NCBI GenBank assembly: GCA_035455745.1
Contig: DATIEP010000018.1
Location: 1 to 46,969, forward strand
Reading direction: 5' to 3'
Source of the DNA: JADGGM01 sp027307005
GTDB lineage: Bacteria; Gemmatimonadota; Gemmatimonadetes; Gemmatimonadales; Gemmatimonadaceae
DNA: 46,969 nt
Shown here: positions 33,328-41,961 of the stretch, in pieces
Numbering within the stretch: position 1 is the stretch's first letter
How the letters are laid out: each line of letters starts with the position of its first letter
Notes under the pieces: generated by a model
Seen by the model: only the letters and a program-made list of their open reading frames with translations
What the model was told of the DNA's origin: nothing
Database searches by the model: none
Translations under genes and position numbers: made by a program

Positions 33328-33343
33328 ACGCCGCCGACGGCGT
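33328..33343 (+). terminator. Short hairpin after the PP2C gene
   Basis: ACGCCG-ccga-CGGCGT forms a perfect 6-bp stem 10 bp after the stop. It lacks a U-tract, so termination is uncertain. Confidence 0.35.
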
Positions 33344-33448
33344 GGGCACGCCGATTCGGTGACCGTCGATCGGCGCCGCAACAGATGGCGGCGCATGGCG
33401 CGGGAGAGCCGATCGTAGCGATCCGGACTACCCCGATCGACCGGGCTC

Positions 33449-34756
33449 ATGCATCTTGCGGCGTCGACCGCCCCGAGCGTCGCGCGCATGGAAACTGGTC
33501 CGGCCCTCAGCACGATCTACGCTTTCGGCGAATACGAGCTCGATCTGCGACTCCACGAGCTGCGTCGCGCGAACGAGCGCCTGCACATCGAGCCGCAAGT
33601 GTTCGACGTACTGGCCTATCTCTTCGCCCGTCGCGATCGGCTCGTCACGAAAGAGGAGCTGCTCGACAACGTCTGGGGTCGCCGCTACGTGGCGCCGGCG
33701 ACGCTCAACAGCCGGATCAAGCACGCGCGTCAGGCGGTGGGCGACGACGGCGATGCGCAGCGCGTCATCAGGACGGTGCACGGACTCGGCTTCCGCATCG
33801 TCGCGGAGGTGGAGGAGCGAGAGTCGGCAACGGAGCGGCCTGTCGAGCTGCTCGAGCAGCGGATTCGGTTCTGCACCGCGTCCGACGGCGTGCGGCTCGC
33901 CTATGCGACGAGCGGCAGCGGCCCGCCACTCGTCAAGCCCGCCAACTGGATGACCCACCTCGACTACGACTGGGAGAGTCCGGTCTGGCGTCACTGGCTG
34001 CGTGCGCTGTCGCGCGATCACACGCTCGTTCGTTACGACGAGCGGGGGAACGGGCTCTCGGACCGTAACACCGACGACCTCTCGTTCGAGGCGTGGGTTC
34101 GCGATCTCGAGACGGTCGTCGATGCGTTAGGCCTGGATCGCTTCCCGCTGGTCGGGATCTCCCAGGGGTGCGCGGTGGCGATCACCTATGCCGTGCGCCA
34201 CCCGGAGCGCGTCACCAAGCTCGTGTTGTACGGCGGCTACGCCCAGGGTCCGGTCAAGCGTTCGCGGACACAGGCGGAGATCGAGGAGACGACCATGATC
34301 ATGCGGGGCATCCCGCTCGGCTGGGGGCACGACAACCCCGCGTTCCGCCTCTTCTTCGCCGCGCGGTTCCTCCCAGAGGGCACGCCCGAGCAGATGCGCT
34401 GGTTCAGCGATTTGCAGCGCGTCACGACGTCGCCGGAGATTGGTTCGCGTCTAATGATGGCGGCGGGTGTGATCGACGTGACCGAGCTGCTGTCGCGCGT
34501 GAGCGTGCCGACGCTCGTGATCCACGCGACCGGCGACGCGGTCGCGCCGTTCGGTCAAGGACGGATGCTGGCCGCGCACATCCCCGGCGCGCGCTTCGTT
34601 CCGCTCGAGAGCCGGAACCACATCCTGCTCGAGCACGAGCCTGCGTGGGCACGCTTCGTCGGCGAGATGGGCCGTTTTCTCGCCGACGACGCGCCGGTCA
34701 CAGCACCGCGGTCAGCAGCCCCGACACGATCAGCGCGCCGGCCCAAAGCGCATTGA
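33449..34756 (+). CDS. Fusion of OmpR-type winged-helix DNA-binding domain and alpha/beta-hydrolase
   Basis: The 435-residue protein begins, after about 20 residues, with a trans_reg_C winged helix (YAFGEYELDLRLHELRRANE, then VFDVLAYLFARRDRLVTKEE, and a wing with RVIRTVHGLGFRIVAE). From about residue 140 an alpha/beta-hydrolase follows with triad S238 (GISQGCAVA), D363 (ATGDAVAPF) and H391 (SRNHILLEHE). There is no membrane segment, so it is cytoplasmic. The hydrolase may sense or destroy an effector that tunes DNA binding. ATG 33488 is an alternative start. The 3' end overlaps the convergent membrane-protein gene by 59 bp. Confidence 0.87.
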   Translation: MHLAASTAPSVARMETGPALSTIYAFGEYELDLRLHELRRANERLHIEPQVFDVLAYLFARRDRLVTKEELLDNVWGRRYVAPATLNSRIKHARQAVGDDGDAQRVIRTVHGLGFRIVAEVEERESATERPVELLEQRIRFCTASDGVRLAYATSGSGPPLVKPANWMTHLDYDWESPVWRHWLRALSRDHTLVRYDERGNGLSDRNTDDLSFEAWVRDLETVVDALGLDRFPLVGISQGCAVAITYAVRHPERVTKLVLYGGYAQGPVKRSRTQAEIEETTMIMRGIPLGWGHDNPAFRLFFAARFLPEGTPEQMRWFSDLQRVTTSPEIGSRLMMAAGVIDVTELLSRVSVPTLVIHATGDAVAPFGQGRMLAAHIPGARFVPLESRNHILLEHEPAWARFVGEMGRFLADDAPVTAPRSAAPTRSARRPKAH

Positions 34757-35354
34757 CGTTGATCCAGGCGCGGCGCAGGATGCCCAGGCCCACCCGTTCG
34801 TACACGACAACCGCCAGCGCCGCCGTTACCGCGAGGTATCCCGCGGTGTGCACCAGCGGCGCCGTGATGCCTAACGGATCGATCGAGAGGCCGGCGGCGA
34901 GGACCGGCATCGCATGGTCGTGGTGCGGCATTGCGGCCATGCCGCCGGACGCGGCGCCGAGGACGAACGGGAGCACCATCAGTCCGGCGCCATGGGCGGA
35001 CGCCATGAGAAAGGACCACGTCGCCAGCTCGCGGGCCCCCACGCGCATGCCGCCTAACGAAACGTGGCGGTGGCGTAGCAGCCCGTCGATGCCGGTCGCA
35101 ATCAGCGCGGCGGCAACCGCCCAACGCAACCACCGCCCCGGTATCACGCGGCCCAGGGCCAGCGCGAGGAGCACCGCGACGACGATCGCCAGGGCGTGAC
35201 CGACCGCGAGGGGACCGAGCGCGCGCCATACCGCGCGCCGGTCCCGTAGCTGGAGTCCCCGGCCGACCGCGAACAGCCAACCCATCGCCGGGTTGATGCC
35301 GTGTACGGCTCCGAGAATCAGCAGCGACAGCCAGGGGAAAGAAGAGTCGTGCAT
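34698..35354 (-). CDS. Polytopic membrane protein next to methanethiol oxidase
   Basis: The 218-residue protein has about six transmembrane segments, for example FPWLSLLILGAVHG, GHALAIVVAVLLALALGRVI and TAGYLAVTAALAVVVYE. The first helix contains GAVHGINPAMGW, loosely like the His-containing first helix of NicO/UreH metal transporters, and loops contain PHHDH and RHRH, possible metal ligands. It starts 2 bp after the stop of the selenium-binding-protein gene and so is in the same operon. A metal-handling role serving that enzyme is a guess. The family is not securely known to me. Confidence 0.75.
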   Translation of the reverse strand: MHDSSFPWLSLLILGAVHGINPAMGWLFAVGRGLQLRDRRAVWRALGPLAVGHALAIVVAVLLALALGRVIPGRWLRWAVAAALIATGIDGLLRHRHVSLGGMRVGARELATWSFLMASAHGAGLMVLPFVLGAASGGMAAMPHHDHAMPVLAAGLSIDPLGITAPLVHTAGYLAVTAALAVVVYERVGLGILRRAWINVNALWAGALIVSGLLTAVL

Positions 35355-35356
35355 CG

Positions 35357-36763
35357 TCAGTCCGCGTAGCAGAACGAATCGGACGATGCGTCGCCGCCCT
35401 GCAGACGCACCTGGTGCGGGCGCAGCCCGTCCTCGAACTCGACCAGGAATTGCGGATCGAAGGACATCCCGCCGCCCGGCGCCGCGTCGATGCGCGCCAT
35501 CCATCCGCGAATGCCGTCGGGATAGAACTGTGCGTCCCAGGGCGAGTAGAGCGCGTTCGTCAGATAGACGCGCCGTCCGTCGCGGCTCACCTCGACCATC
35601 TGCGGCCCGCCGTTCAACGCACGCGCGCCTGTTTTCGGGTGACCCGTGCGCTTGACGATTCCGCCGATCTCGAGCGTCGCGGTGAGCTTGGGCTCGAGCG
35701 GATCGCGCACATCGTACTGGCGGAGCTCGCCCGTGCCCCAGCAACTGACGTACAGGAAGCGATCGTCGAGCGACAGGTTGATGTCGGTGATGAAAGGCGG
35801 CACCGCTTTGAATCCCTGCAGGAAGGGCGGTAGTAGCTCCGGATCAGCCGGCTGCGCAGGAATCTCGATGACCTTGCGTGTCTCCCACTGGCCGGTCGCG
35901 TCGTTGTGCATCCACATCCAGATCGCGCTGGATAGATCCTTCGTGCTCACTACTACGCCGACAAAGCCATAGCTCCGCCGCGGATCGTGGGCCGGCCGCA
36001 GCTCGAGGACCATCTGCTGGTCGGCGTCGAGCGCCAGCTTCTGGAGATGCTTACGGCGGCGCAGGTCCCAGACGTGAATCGCGTTGCCGTACTTGCCGGC
36101 GAGCAGCTGCTCCGGAATGGCTCCGTTCCTCACCATGTTGGGTGTGCCCCACTCGCTGGTGAGCATGACGTCGTGGCCCAGGTGCCACCAGAAATCGTAG
36201 GCGAGATATTGGGGGCCGCGGTCGAGCTCCCACGCGCCGCGCACCTCGAAGGTCTCGTGGTCGAGCATGAAGATGCCGCCCGGGCCCTCGCCGTTCTTTC
36301 CGCCTAACGCGTTGAGGTAGATGCCGTCGGGGCCGCAGTGCACCGTGTGGGGGAAGGCGTATCCGGTCTTCGCGATCACCTCCTCGCCCTCGATTACCTT
36401 CGCCAGCCGCGGCTTGCGAGGATCGGGTTCGGTGTCGACGATGTGGATGCGCGAGCTGTTCGTCCCCGGCAACACGAGAAAGCGGCGCGCCATGTGCGGG
36501 TTGGGCGCGTACGCGCACAGGTGCGAGCTGCAAGCGTTCCATCCGAAGTGGTGCAGCTCGTTGCCGCCCTGTGGCAGCTCGAGCTTGCCGACGAGCGTTC
36601 CGTAGTCGGGCGACTCGGGATCGGTATCGACGACGCCGAGTGCGTCCTTCTTTCCGTTGTCGCCGGGAGTGAGCAGGGCGACGTAGGCCAGCGACTCGGC
36701 CGGGGCGTCGCCGGCGAGCTTGGGTGAGGGGTAGAAGGTCGGGTCGGGCAGCATGCGTGGCAT
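35357..36763 (-). CDS. Methanethiol oxidase / selenium-binding protein SBP56 family
   Basis: The 468-residue protein matches the SBP56 family in length and motifs: LELPQGGNELHHFGWNACSS near the N-terminus, the TGYAFPHTVHCGPDGIYLN block, LTSEWGTPNM, DINLSLDDRFLYVSCWGTGE and the C-terminal PHQVRLQGGDASSDSFCYAD. Members oxidise methanethiol to formaldehyde, hydrogen sulfide and hydrogen peroxide; the studied bacterial enzyme contains copper. No signal peptide is seen, so a cytoplasmic location is likely here. It is followed at 2 bp by a His-containing membrane-protein gene and preceded by a TonB-dependent receptor gene on the same strand. Confidence 0.92.
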   Translation of the reverse strand: MPRMLPDPTFYPSPKLAGDAPAESLAYVALLTPGDNGKKDALGVVDTDPESPDYGTLVGKLELPQGGNELHHFGWNACSSHLCAYAPNPHMARRFLVLPGTNSSRIHIVDTEPDPRKPRLAKVIEGEEVIAKTGYAFPHTVHCGPDGIYLNALGGKNGEGPGGIFMLDHETFEVRGAWELDRGPQYLAYDFWWHLGHDVMLTSEWGTPNMVRNGAIPEQLLAGKYGNAIHVWDLRRRKHLQKLALDADQQMVLELRPAHDPRRSYGFVGVVVSTKDLSSAIWMWMHNDATGQWETRKVIEIPAQPADPELLPPFLQGFKAVPPFITDINLSLDDRFLYVSCWGTGELRQYDVRDPLEPKLTATLEIGGIVKRTGHPKTGARALNGGPQMVEVSRDGRRVYLTNALYSPWDAQFYPDGIRGWMARIDAAPGGGMSFDPQFLVEFEDGLRPHQVRLQGGDASSDSFCYAD

Positions 36764-36885
36764 GGTCGTTTCCTCGTAGGAGTGCGTTGGGGAAACGATG
36801 GGGGCGCCAACCCGCGCATGCTTGGAGGCGGCGTGGAGTTAGGCTGGAGCTTTGCTGGAGATTCGGTGGCGGGCCGGCGTTGTGC

Positions 36886-39024
36886 TCAGCGGCCGACGGC
36901 CACCGTCATTCCGGCGTAGATGGTGCGCGCCGGCGACGGCTCGAAGTACTTGCCGTTGGAGGCGTTGACGCTCACCGAGCCGATGTACTTCGCGTCGAAC
37001 AGGTTGTCGACGCCGAACACGGGCGCGATCCACGGGTTGCCGAACACCGACGTGGCGCCCACGCGCACGTTCATGATCGAGTAGCCGGCTGCGGCGGCGG
37101 AGTTGGCGTCGTTCACGAACAGGCGGCTCGCGGCTATGCCTTCGACGGTCGCGAACCACCCGCGCTTCTGCCACGTCGCGGCGAGTTGCAGCTGCGTTGC
37201 CGGCACGCCGGGGATCGAGTGCCCGGCGTAGCTCACCGAGTCGACGACGAAGTTCCGGAAGCGGTAGTGCGCGACGGTGTACGAGCCGCCGAGCTCGAAG
37301 TCGCCTAACAGAGCGTGGAGGCCCAGCTCCACACCCTCGCGGCGCGTGCGGCCGGCGTTGCGGTAGAAGGTGCGTCCGCTGCCGCCGGGCACCTCGAAGG
37401 GGATGAGCTCATCCCGCACCTCGGTGTCGAAGGCGGCGAGGTCGTATTCCATCCGGCCCAACGCAATGCCTTTCGCGCCGATTTCGTACGTGGTCGAGTA
37501 CTGCGGCTTGAGGTCGGGGTTGAGGCCCGCCGATCCGTCCGGCTTGTTGCCGAACTCGGTGGTCGTGGGCGTCTCGAAGGCGCTCGAGACGTTGGCGTAG
37601 AGGGAATGGAGCGGCGTGACCCGGAAGACGAAGCCGCCCATGGGACTCACGGCGTCGAGCGTGCGCGCGCCCGACGCGTCGGGCATGGTCGGGGTGATGA
37701 GGTTGTCGTCGACCTCGAATTTCACGAGGTCCGCCCGGACGCCGAGCGAGAGGAGCGAGCGCGTGCCCAGCTGGACCTGGTCGCGCACGTAGGGGCCGAC
37801 GTTGGAGACGGTCTCGTTCTCGTCGAGCGATTCGGCGCCCCGTTCGACGCCGGCGGTCGGGCACGTGGCCGAGGTCTCTGCGCCGTTGCAGTTGGCGAAG
37901 TTGCGGCGATGGTCGGATTCGCGTGCGAGGTCGATGCCGCCCGTGATCTCGTGGGAGAGGCCGAAGAACCGCGCGCGCTGGTCGAGGCGCACGCCGCCGC
38001 CGTACGAATGCCAGTACACGTCCACGATCGCGAACGTGAGCGGGTTGAAGAGGTCGCGGGTGCCGCCCCAGATGTTCGCCGAGAGCTGGCCCTGGCCTAA
38101 CGGACGTTGGCCGGAGACGCCGAGCTGGACCTGGGACACGCTCTTGCGCGCGTGCTTGAGGACGGAGAAGGGATCGGCCATCCACGGCGCGCTGTCGGCC
38201 TGCGCCCGCGTGAGCGCGCCGGGGTTGTCGCCTAACGGCATGTTGTAGCCCAGGACCTGCACGGCGTAGTCGGTGCCGCCGGATGTCCACGCCATCTTGC
38301 CGTATCCGCTGGTGGCGATCTGGCGCGAGAAGTCGCGGTAGCCCAGGCGGTCGTTGTAGTTGATGTCGCCCACGTAGCCGATCGGTCCGTCGCTGCCGCC
38401 GAATGCGGCGGTCCACCGCTGCTGTTGATAGTCGCCGGCCCACCCGCGCAGTCGGAGCGCGAACGGATCGTTAGGCGGCGCCTCGGTGTGGAGATCGACG
38501 ACGCCGCCCGAGGCGTTGCCGTAGAGCGCCGATGCACTGCCACGGATCACCTCGATGCGGCCGACGGACTCGAGGTCGAGGTAGTCGACGGCGGTCTGGC
38601 CGTCGGGCATGGTGAGCGGCATGCCGTCGCGAAGGATGCGGATGCCGCGCACGCCGAACGCCGAGCGTGCGCCGAAGCCGCGGATGGACACGCGCGGGTC
38701 CTGCGACGGGTTGTCGCGACTCTGCACGAGGACGCCCGGCACGAGGAGCAGCGTCTGGTCGAGCTGGGTGTGCAGCTGTCCGGGTCGCATGCTGTCGGGC
38801 TGCACGGTGGTCACGGCGAACGGCAGGGCGAGCGGCGACCGGCCGCGTTCGCGCGCGACGGTCACTACAGGCGCCAGCCTCCGCGGCACCGTGTCGCGCC
38901 TCGAGATCGTGTCGCCGCGCTGCGTGGTGTCGCGCTGCTGGGCGGCTAAGGGGGCTGGAAGGCCGGCGAGAATGAACAGAGCAAGCGCCGTGAAAGCGCA
39001 GCGATGAGACGAGCGATGAGGCAT
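36886..39024 (-). CDS. TonB-dependent outer-membrane receptor
   Basis: The 712-residue protein starts with a signal peptide (FTALALFILAGLPAPLAAQQ), then a Thr/Arg-rich segment and a TonB-box-like APVVTVARE. The plug domain follows (QTLLLVPGVLVQSRDNPSQD, VSIRGFGARSAFGVRGIRIL, VIRGSASALYGNASGGVVDL), then a 22-strand-type barrel ending in an aromatic-poor strand TIYAGMTVAVGR. Such receptors import siderophores, vitamins, metals or sugars using TonB energy. The ligand is unknown; the adjacent methanethiol oxidase suggests metal uptake, but this is only context. A 122-bp gap separates the two genes. Shine-Dalgarno GGAAGG lies unusually close to the ATG. Confidence 0.93.
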   Translation of the reverse strand: MPHRSSHRCAFTALALFILAGLPAPLAAQQRDTTQRGDTISRRDTVPRRLAPVVTVARERGRSPLALPFAVTTVQPDSMRPGQLHTQLDQTLLLVPGVLVQSRDNPSQDPRVSIRGFGARSAFGVRGIRILRDGMPLTMPDGQTAVDYLDLESVGRIEVIRGSASALYGNASGGVVDLHTEAPPNDPFALRLRGWAGDYQQQRWTAAFGGSDGPIGYVGDINYNDRLGYRDFSRQIATSGYGKMAWTSGGTDYAVQVLGYNMPLGDNPGALTRAQADSAPWMADPFSVLKHARKSVSQVQLGVSGQRPLGQGQLSANIWGGTRDLFNPLTFAIVDVYWHSYGGGVRLDQRARFFGLSHEITGGIDLARESDHRRNFANCNGAETSATCPTAGVERGAESLDENETVSNVGPYVRDQVQLGTRSLLSLGVRADLVKFEVDDNLITPTMPDASGARTLDAVSPMGGFVFRVTPLHSLYANVSSAFETPTTTEFGNKPDGSAGLNPDLKPQYSTTYEIGAKGIALGRMEYDLAAFDTEVRDELIPFEVPGGSGRTFYRNAGRTRREGVELGLHALLGDFELGGSYTVAHYRFRNFVVDSVSYAGHSIPGVPATQLQLAATWQKRGWFATVEGIAASRLFVNDANSAAAAGYSIMNVRVGATSVFGNPWIAPVFGVDNLFDAKYIGSVSVNASNGKYFEPSPARTIYAGMTVAVGR

Positions 39025-39364
39025 GCCTTCCGACGCATAATGTGTGGGCGCGACCGCGTGCGCATTGCCATGCGGACCGGAGCGAGCAGCGCGGCGCTAC
39101 GACCGACGATACTCTCAATGTGAGGCCTCGGTGACGGCGGGGCAATCAACGAAGCGTGCCCGGCGGTGCGCTTCGTTCGTGCCGGCGTCGAGGCCGGGTT
39201 CGATACGGTCGGCCTCAACGAGGCGAGGGCTGTACATCGCGCGGGCGCGGGCCTAACGTGACAGCCGCCAGCGCTCCAGCACTGATTGTCGAAGTGCAGG
39301 ACTACGCCGATGCATCGCCGGCGAGCGGCGCATCGTTCTAGCCGCGGTCAACCCGGACCCTGCA
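39025..39364. other. Intergenic region between receptor and APC permease genes
   Basis: These 340 bp separate divergent genes and must hold both promoters, but no good -35/-10 pair was recognised. One GCCTAAC heptamer lies at 39251-39257. Short open frames here have no family features. No repeat or RNA gene was seen. Confidence 0.5.
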
Positions 39365-40717
39365 ATGCCCGATCGCCTGCCGCGACAACTCGGCGTCGTG
39401 AGTACCGCCGGCGTACTCGTCGGCATTACGATCGGCAGCGGGATCTTTCGTGTGCCGAGTACCGTAGCGGCGGACCTTGGCTCCGTGGGGGGCATCGCCG
39501 CCGTCTGGCTCGCCGGCGCTTTGATCACCCTGGCTGGTGCGCTCACCATGGTCGGGCTCACCACCGCGCTGCCTTTCGCGGGCGGCAGTTATGTGTTCAT
39601 CCGCGAGGCGTACGGCCCGCTCGTCGCGTTTCTGTACGGTTGGATCAAGCTGATTGTCACGGGGCCGGCGGCACTCGCCGCGGTGGCACTCATCTTCGCC
39701 GAGTACGGGCGCGCATTCATTACCCTGAGCGACCCTCAGGTCCACCTCCTTGCTGCTGTCCTCCTCGCGGCACTCACGGCGGCAAACATCCGCTCGGTGA
39801 AATGGAGCGCAGGGCTCCAGAACGTCTCGACGATCACCAAAGTCATCGCGCTTGCGGCGCTGTCGCTGGTCATCCTGCATTGGGGCGACCGCGCGAACGG
39901 CGCGCTGTCGGCGCCGGTCGGACCGGGTACCATATCGTTCCGCGGTTTCTGGCCTGCCTTGATCGTCGTGCTGTGGACGTACACCGGTTGGGTAGACCTC
40001 ACGTTCATCGCCGGCGAGGTGCGGGATCCGACGCGCACATTCCCCCGCGCCGTGGCGTCCGGCATGGCCGTCATTCTGATGGTCTATCTGCTCGCCAACG
40101 CCGCCTACCTGTACGTGCTGTCGGTGCCGGAGATGGCGAGGTCTCCGTTAGTCGCGGCGACGGCCGCCGAACGGGCCATCGGACCGCACGGCGCCGCGCT
40201 GGTCGCCGCCCTGGTCATGATCTCCACCTTCTCGTCGCTCAACGGCTCGATCCTCACCAGCCCGCGCGTGTTCTTCGCGATGGCCGAGGACCGGTTGTTC
40301 TTCCGGTCGGTGGCGACCGTGCACCCGAAGTACCGTACGCCGTTCGTCGCGCTGCTCCTCTACATGGTGCTCGGCTTGATCGGTGTCACGACCCGCAGCT
40401 TCGAGCAGCTCGCCGAGATGTACGTGTTGGGCATCTGGCCGTTCTACGCGCTCGCCGTGGGCGCCGTGTTCCTGGTTCCCCGGCGCCGACCCGACCTCGC
40501 GTCGCTCTGCCGCGCCTGGGGCTATCCGGTGCTGCCCGCGGCATTCATACTGGTGTCCATCGCGATGGTGGCAGGCGGCGCGGTCACTCGCCCGCTCGAG
40601 ACGGGCGTCGGCGTCGCGATCATCCTGCTCGGCGTTCCGGTCTACTACGCGTGGCGCGCGTTAGGCAAACGCCGCGCGGCCGCGGAGCGTGCGGCGTCTC
40701 ACTCGGTCACGCGATGA
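39365..40717 (+). CDS. APC-family amino acid permease
   Basis: The 450-residue membrane protein has about 12 hydrophobic segments and the first-helix motif of the APC superfamily (VLVGITIGSGIFRVPSTVA). The conserved middle-region features are NIRSVKWSAGLQNVSTITKV, SGMAVILMVYLLANAAYLYV and the FSSLNGSILTSPRVFFAMAE block, as in LAT-like amino acid exchangers. It should import or exchange amino acids across the inner membrane. The stop overlaps the ATG of the ATP-grasp gene (ATGA), so the two are co-translated and perhaps linked in function. Confidence 0.92.
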   Translation: MPDRLPRQLGVVSTAGVLVGITIGSGIFRVPSTVAADLGSVGGIAAVWLAGALITLAGALTMVGLTTALPFAGGSYVFIREAYGPLVAFLYGWIKLIVTGPAALAAVALIFAEYGRAFITLSDPQVHLLAAVLLAALTAANIRSVKWSAGLQNVSTITKVIALAALSLVILHWGDRANGALSAPVGPGTISFRGFWPALIVVLWTYTGWVDLTFIAGEVRDPTRTFPRAVASGMAVILMVYLLANAAYLYVLSVPEMARSPLVAATAAERAIGPHGAALVAALVMISTFSSLNGSILTSPRVFFAMAEDRLFFRSVATVHPKYRTPFVALLLYMVLGLIGVTTRSFEQLAEMYVLGIWPFYALAVGAVFLVPRRRPDLASLCRAWGYPVLPAAFILVSIAMVAGGAVTRPLETGVGVAIILLGVPVYYAWRALGKRRAAAERAASHSVTR

Positions 40718-41877
40718 TCTACTTCGTCGTCGGCGCAGCGGGCAGCTTCTCGATCCGCGATTATCTCGGCGAGGAGGGCCGCGCGCTGCGGGACCGCGTT
40801 CGCGTGGTCCTGTACGAGGAGCTCGCGCGCCTGCGCGAGCTGCCGCTCGGCACTTGGGTCTTCACGGAGCTCGACCGGCTCGGTGCGCCGGAGCGCGAGC
40901 TCGTCGGCATCGCGTGCGAGCAGCTCGGTGCTGCGAATGCCGGAGTTCGGCTGCTCAATCAGCCGCGGCATGTTCGGCTTCGTGCGGAGCTGCTCCGGGC
41001 CGCGTCCGAGTCAGGCATCAACCGGTTTCGCGCGTGGCCCGCGACGGGCGTTAGGCTTGCGACCACCGGGCGCTCGAGCGCGGGCGACGTCCCCGCGGCC
41101 GCGCTTCGCTATCCGGTGTTCGTGCGATTCGCCAACCGGCATGTGGGCAGTCTGACGCCGTTGCTCGGGTCGCCGCGCGCCCTCGCGGAAGCGCTGGCCT
41201 CGCTCGTGGCAGGGCAGCGCCGCTTGGACGAGCTGCTGGTCGTCGAGTTCTGCGACACCAAGGACGCGCACGGCATCTATCGCAAGTACTCGGCGTTCAA
41301 CGTGGGAGGGCGCATTCTGCCGCGATACATGGAGTGCAGTCGCGATTGGATGGTGAAGTGGCACCATCGGATTTTCGATCGCGAGCGCGCGGCCATGGAG
41401 ACGGAGTACCTCGCGACGAATCCGCACGAGGCGTGGATCCGCGAGATGTTTTGCTTGGCGGGCATCGAGTACGGCCGCATCGATTACGGCCTGCTCGCCG
41501 GGGAGCCGCAGATGTGGGAGATCAATTTGAACCCCACGATCGGTCGGGGGCCCGGGCCGCGCGTTGCGCAACCGGCCGAGGTGGTCGCGTACAAGGCGAT
41601 CCTCGCGCCTGCATTCGACGGCTTTTACGCGCGGTTTCGGGAGGCGTGGGAAGCGATCGACAGCACGGACGGCGCGGGCGCCGTCGAGCTGCGGATTCCG
41701 GACCGGCTTCGGCAGGCGATCGAACGCGCGGTTAGGCAGCGGCGCCGGGACGCCCGGTTGGGCGCCTTCGTCGACGCGATCGCGCGGCAGCGCTGGCTGC
41801 GTCCGGTGACGCGCCCGGTGAAGCGCGCCTTGGCGCGTGTGGCGGGCGCGCGGCTGCGGCGCAGTCGTTCGTCGTGA
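40714..41877 (+). CDS. ATP-grasp-like protein coupled to amino acid permease
   Basis: From ATG 40714 the protein has 387 residues. The C-terminal half carries the ATP-grasp end motif E-I-N-x-N-P (WEINLNPTIGRGPG, E269-P274), which supplies the Mg-ATP ligands, and a preceding FVRFANRHVGS region where the ATP-binding lysine would be expected but is not obvious. ATP-grasp enzymes join a carboxylate to an amine through an acyl phosphate. The substrate is unknown; overlap with an amino acid permease suggests an amino-acid-related ligase. The last 80 residues are Arg-rich and basic. Confidence in the fold is moderate. Confidence 0.72.
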   Translation: MIYFVVGAAGSFSIRDYLGEEGRALRDRVRVVLYEELARLRELPLGTWVFTELDRLGAPERELVGIACEQLGAANAGVRLLNQPRHVRLRAELLRAASESGINRFRAWPATGVRLATTGRSSAGDVPAAALRYPVFVRFANRHVGSLTPLLGSPRALAEALASLVAGQRRLDELLVVEFCDTKDAHGIYRKYSAFNVGGRILPRYMECSRDWMVKWHHRIFDRERAAMETEYLATNPHEAWIREMFCLAGIEYGRIDYGLLAGEPQMWEINLNPTIGRGPGPRVAQPAEVVAYKAILAPAFDGFYARFREAWEAIDSTDGAGAVELRIPDRLRQAIERAVRQRRRDARLGAFVDAIARQRWLRPVTRPVKRALARVAGARLRRSRSS

Positions 41878-41961
41878 TGGTGCACGGCGACAACCCGCTC
41901 GCGAACGACGTGAGGCCGGATTCCGGCATCACGCCGTCGCGCCCGTAGCCCCGCGGAGCCG

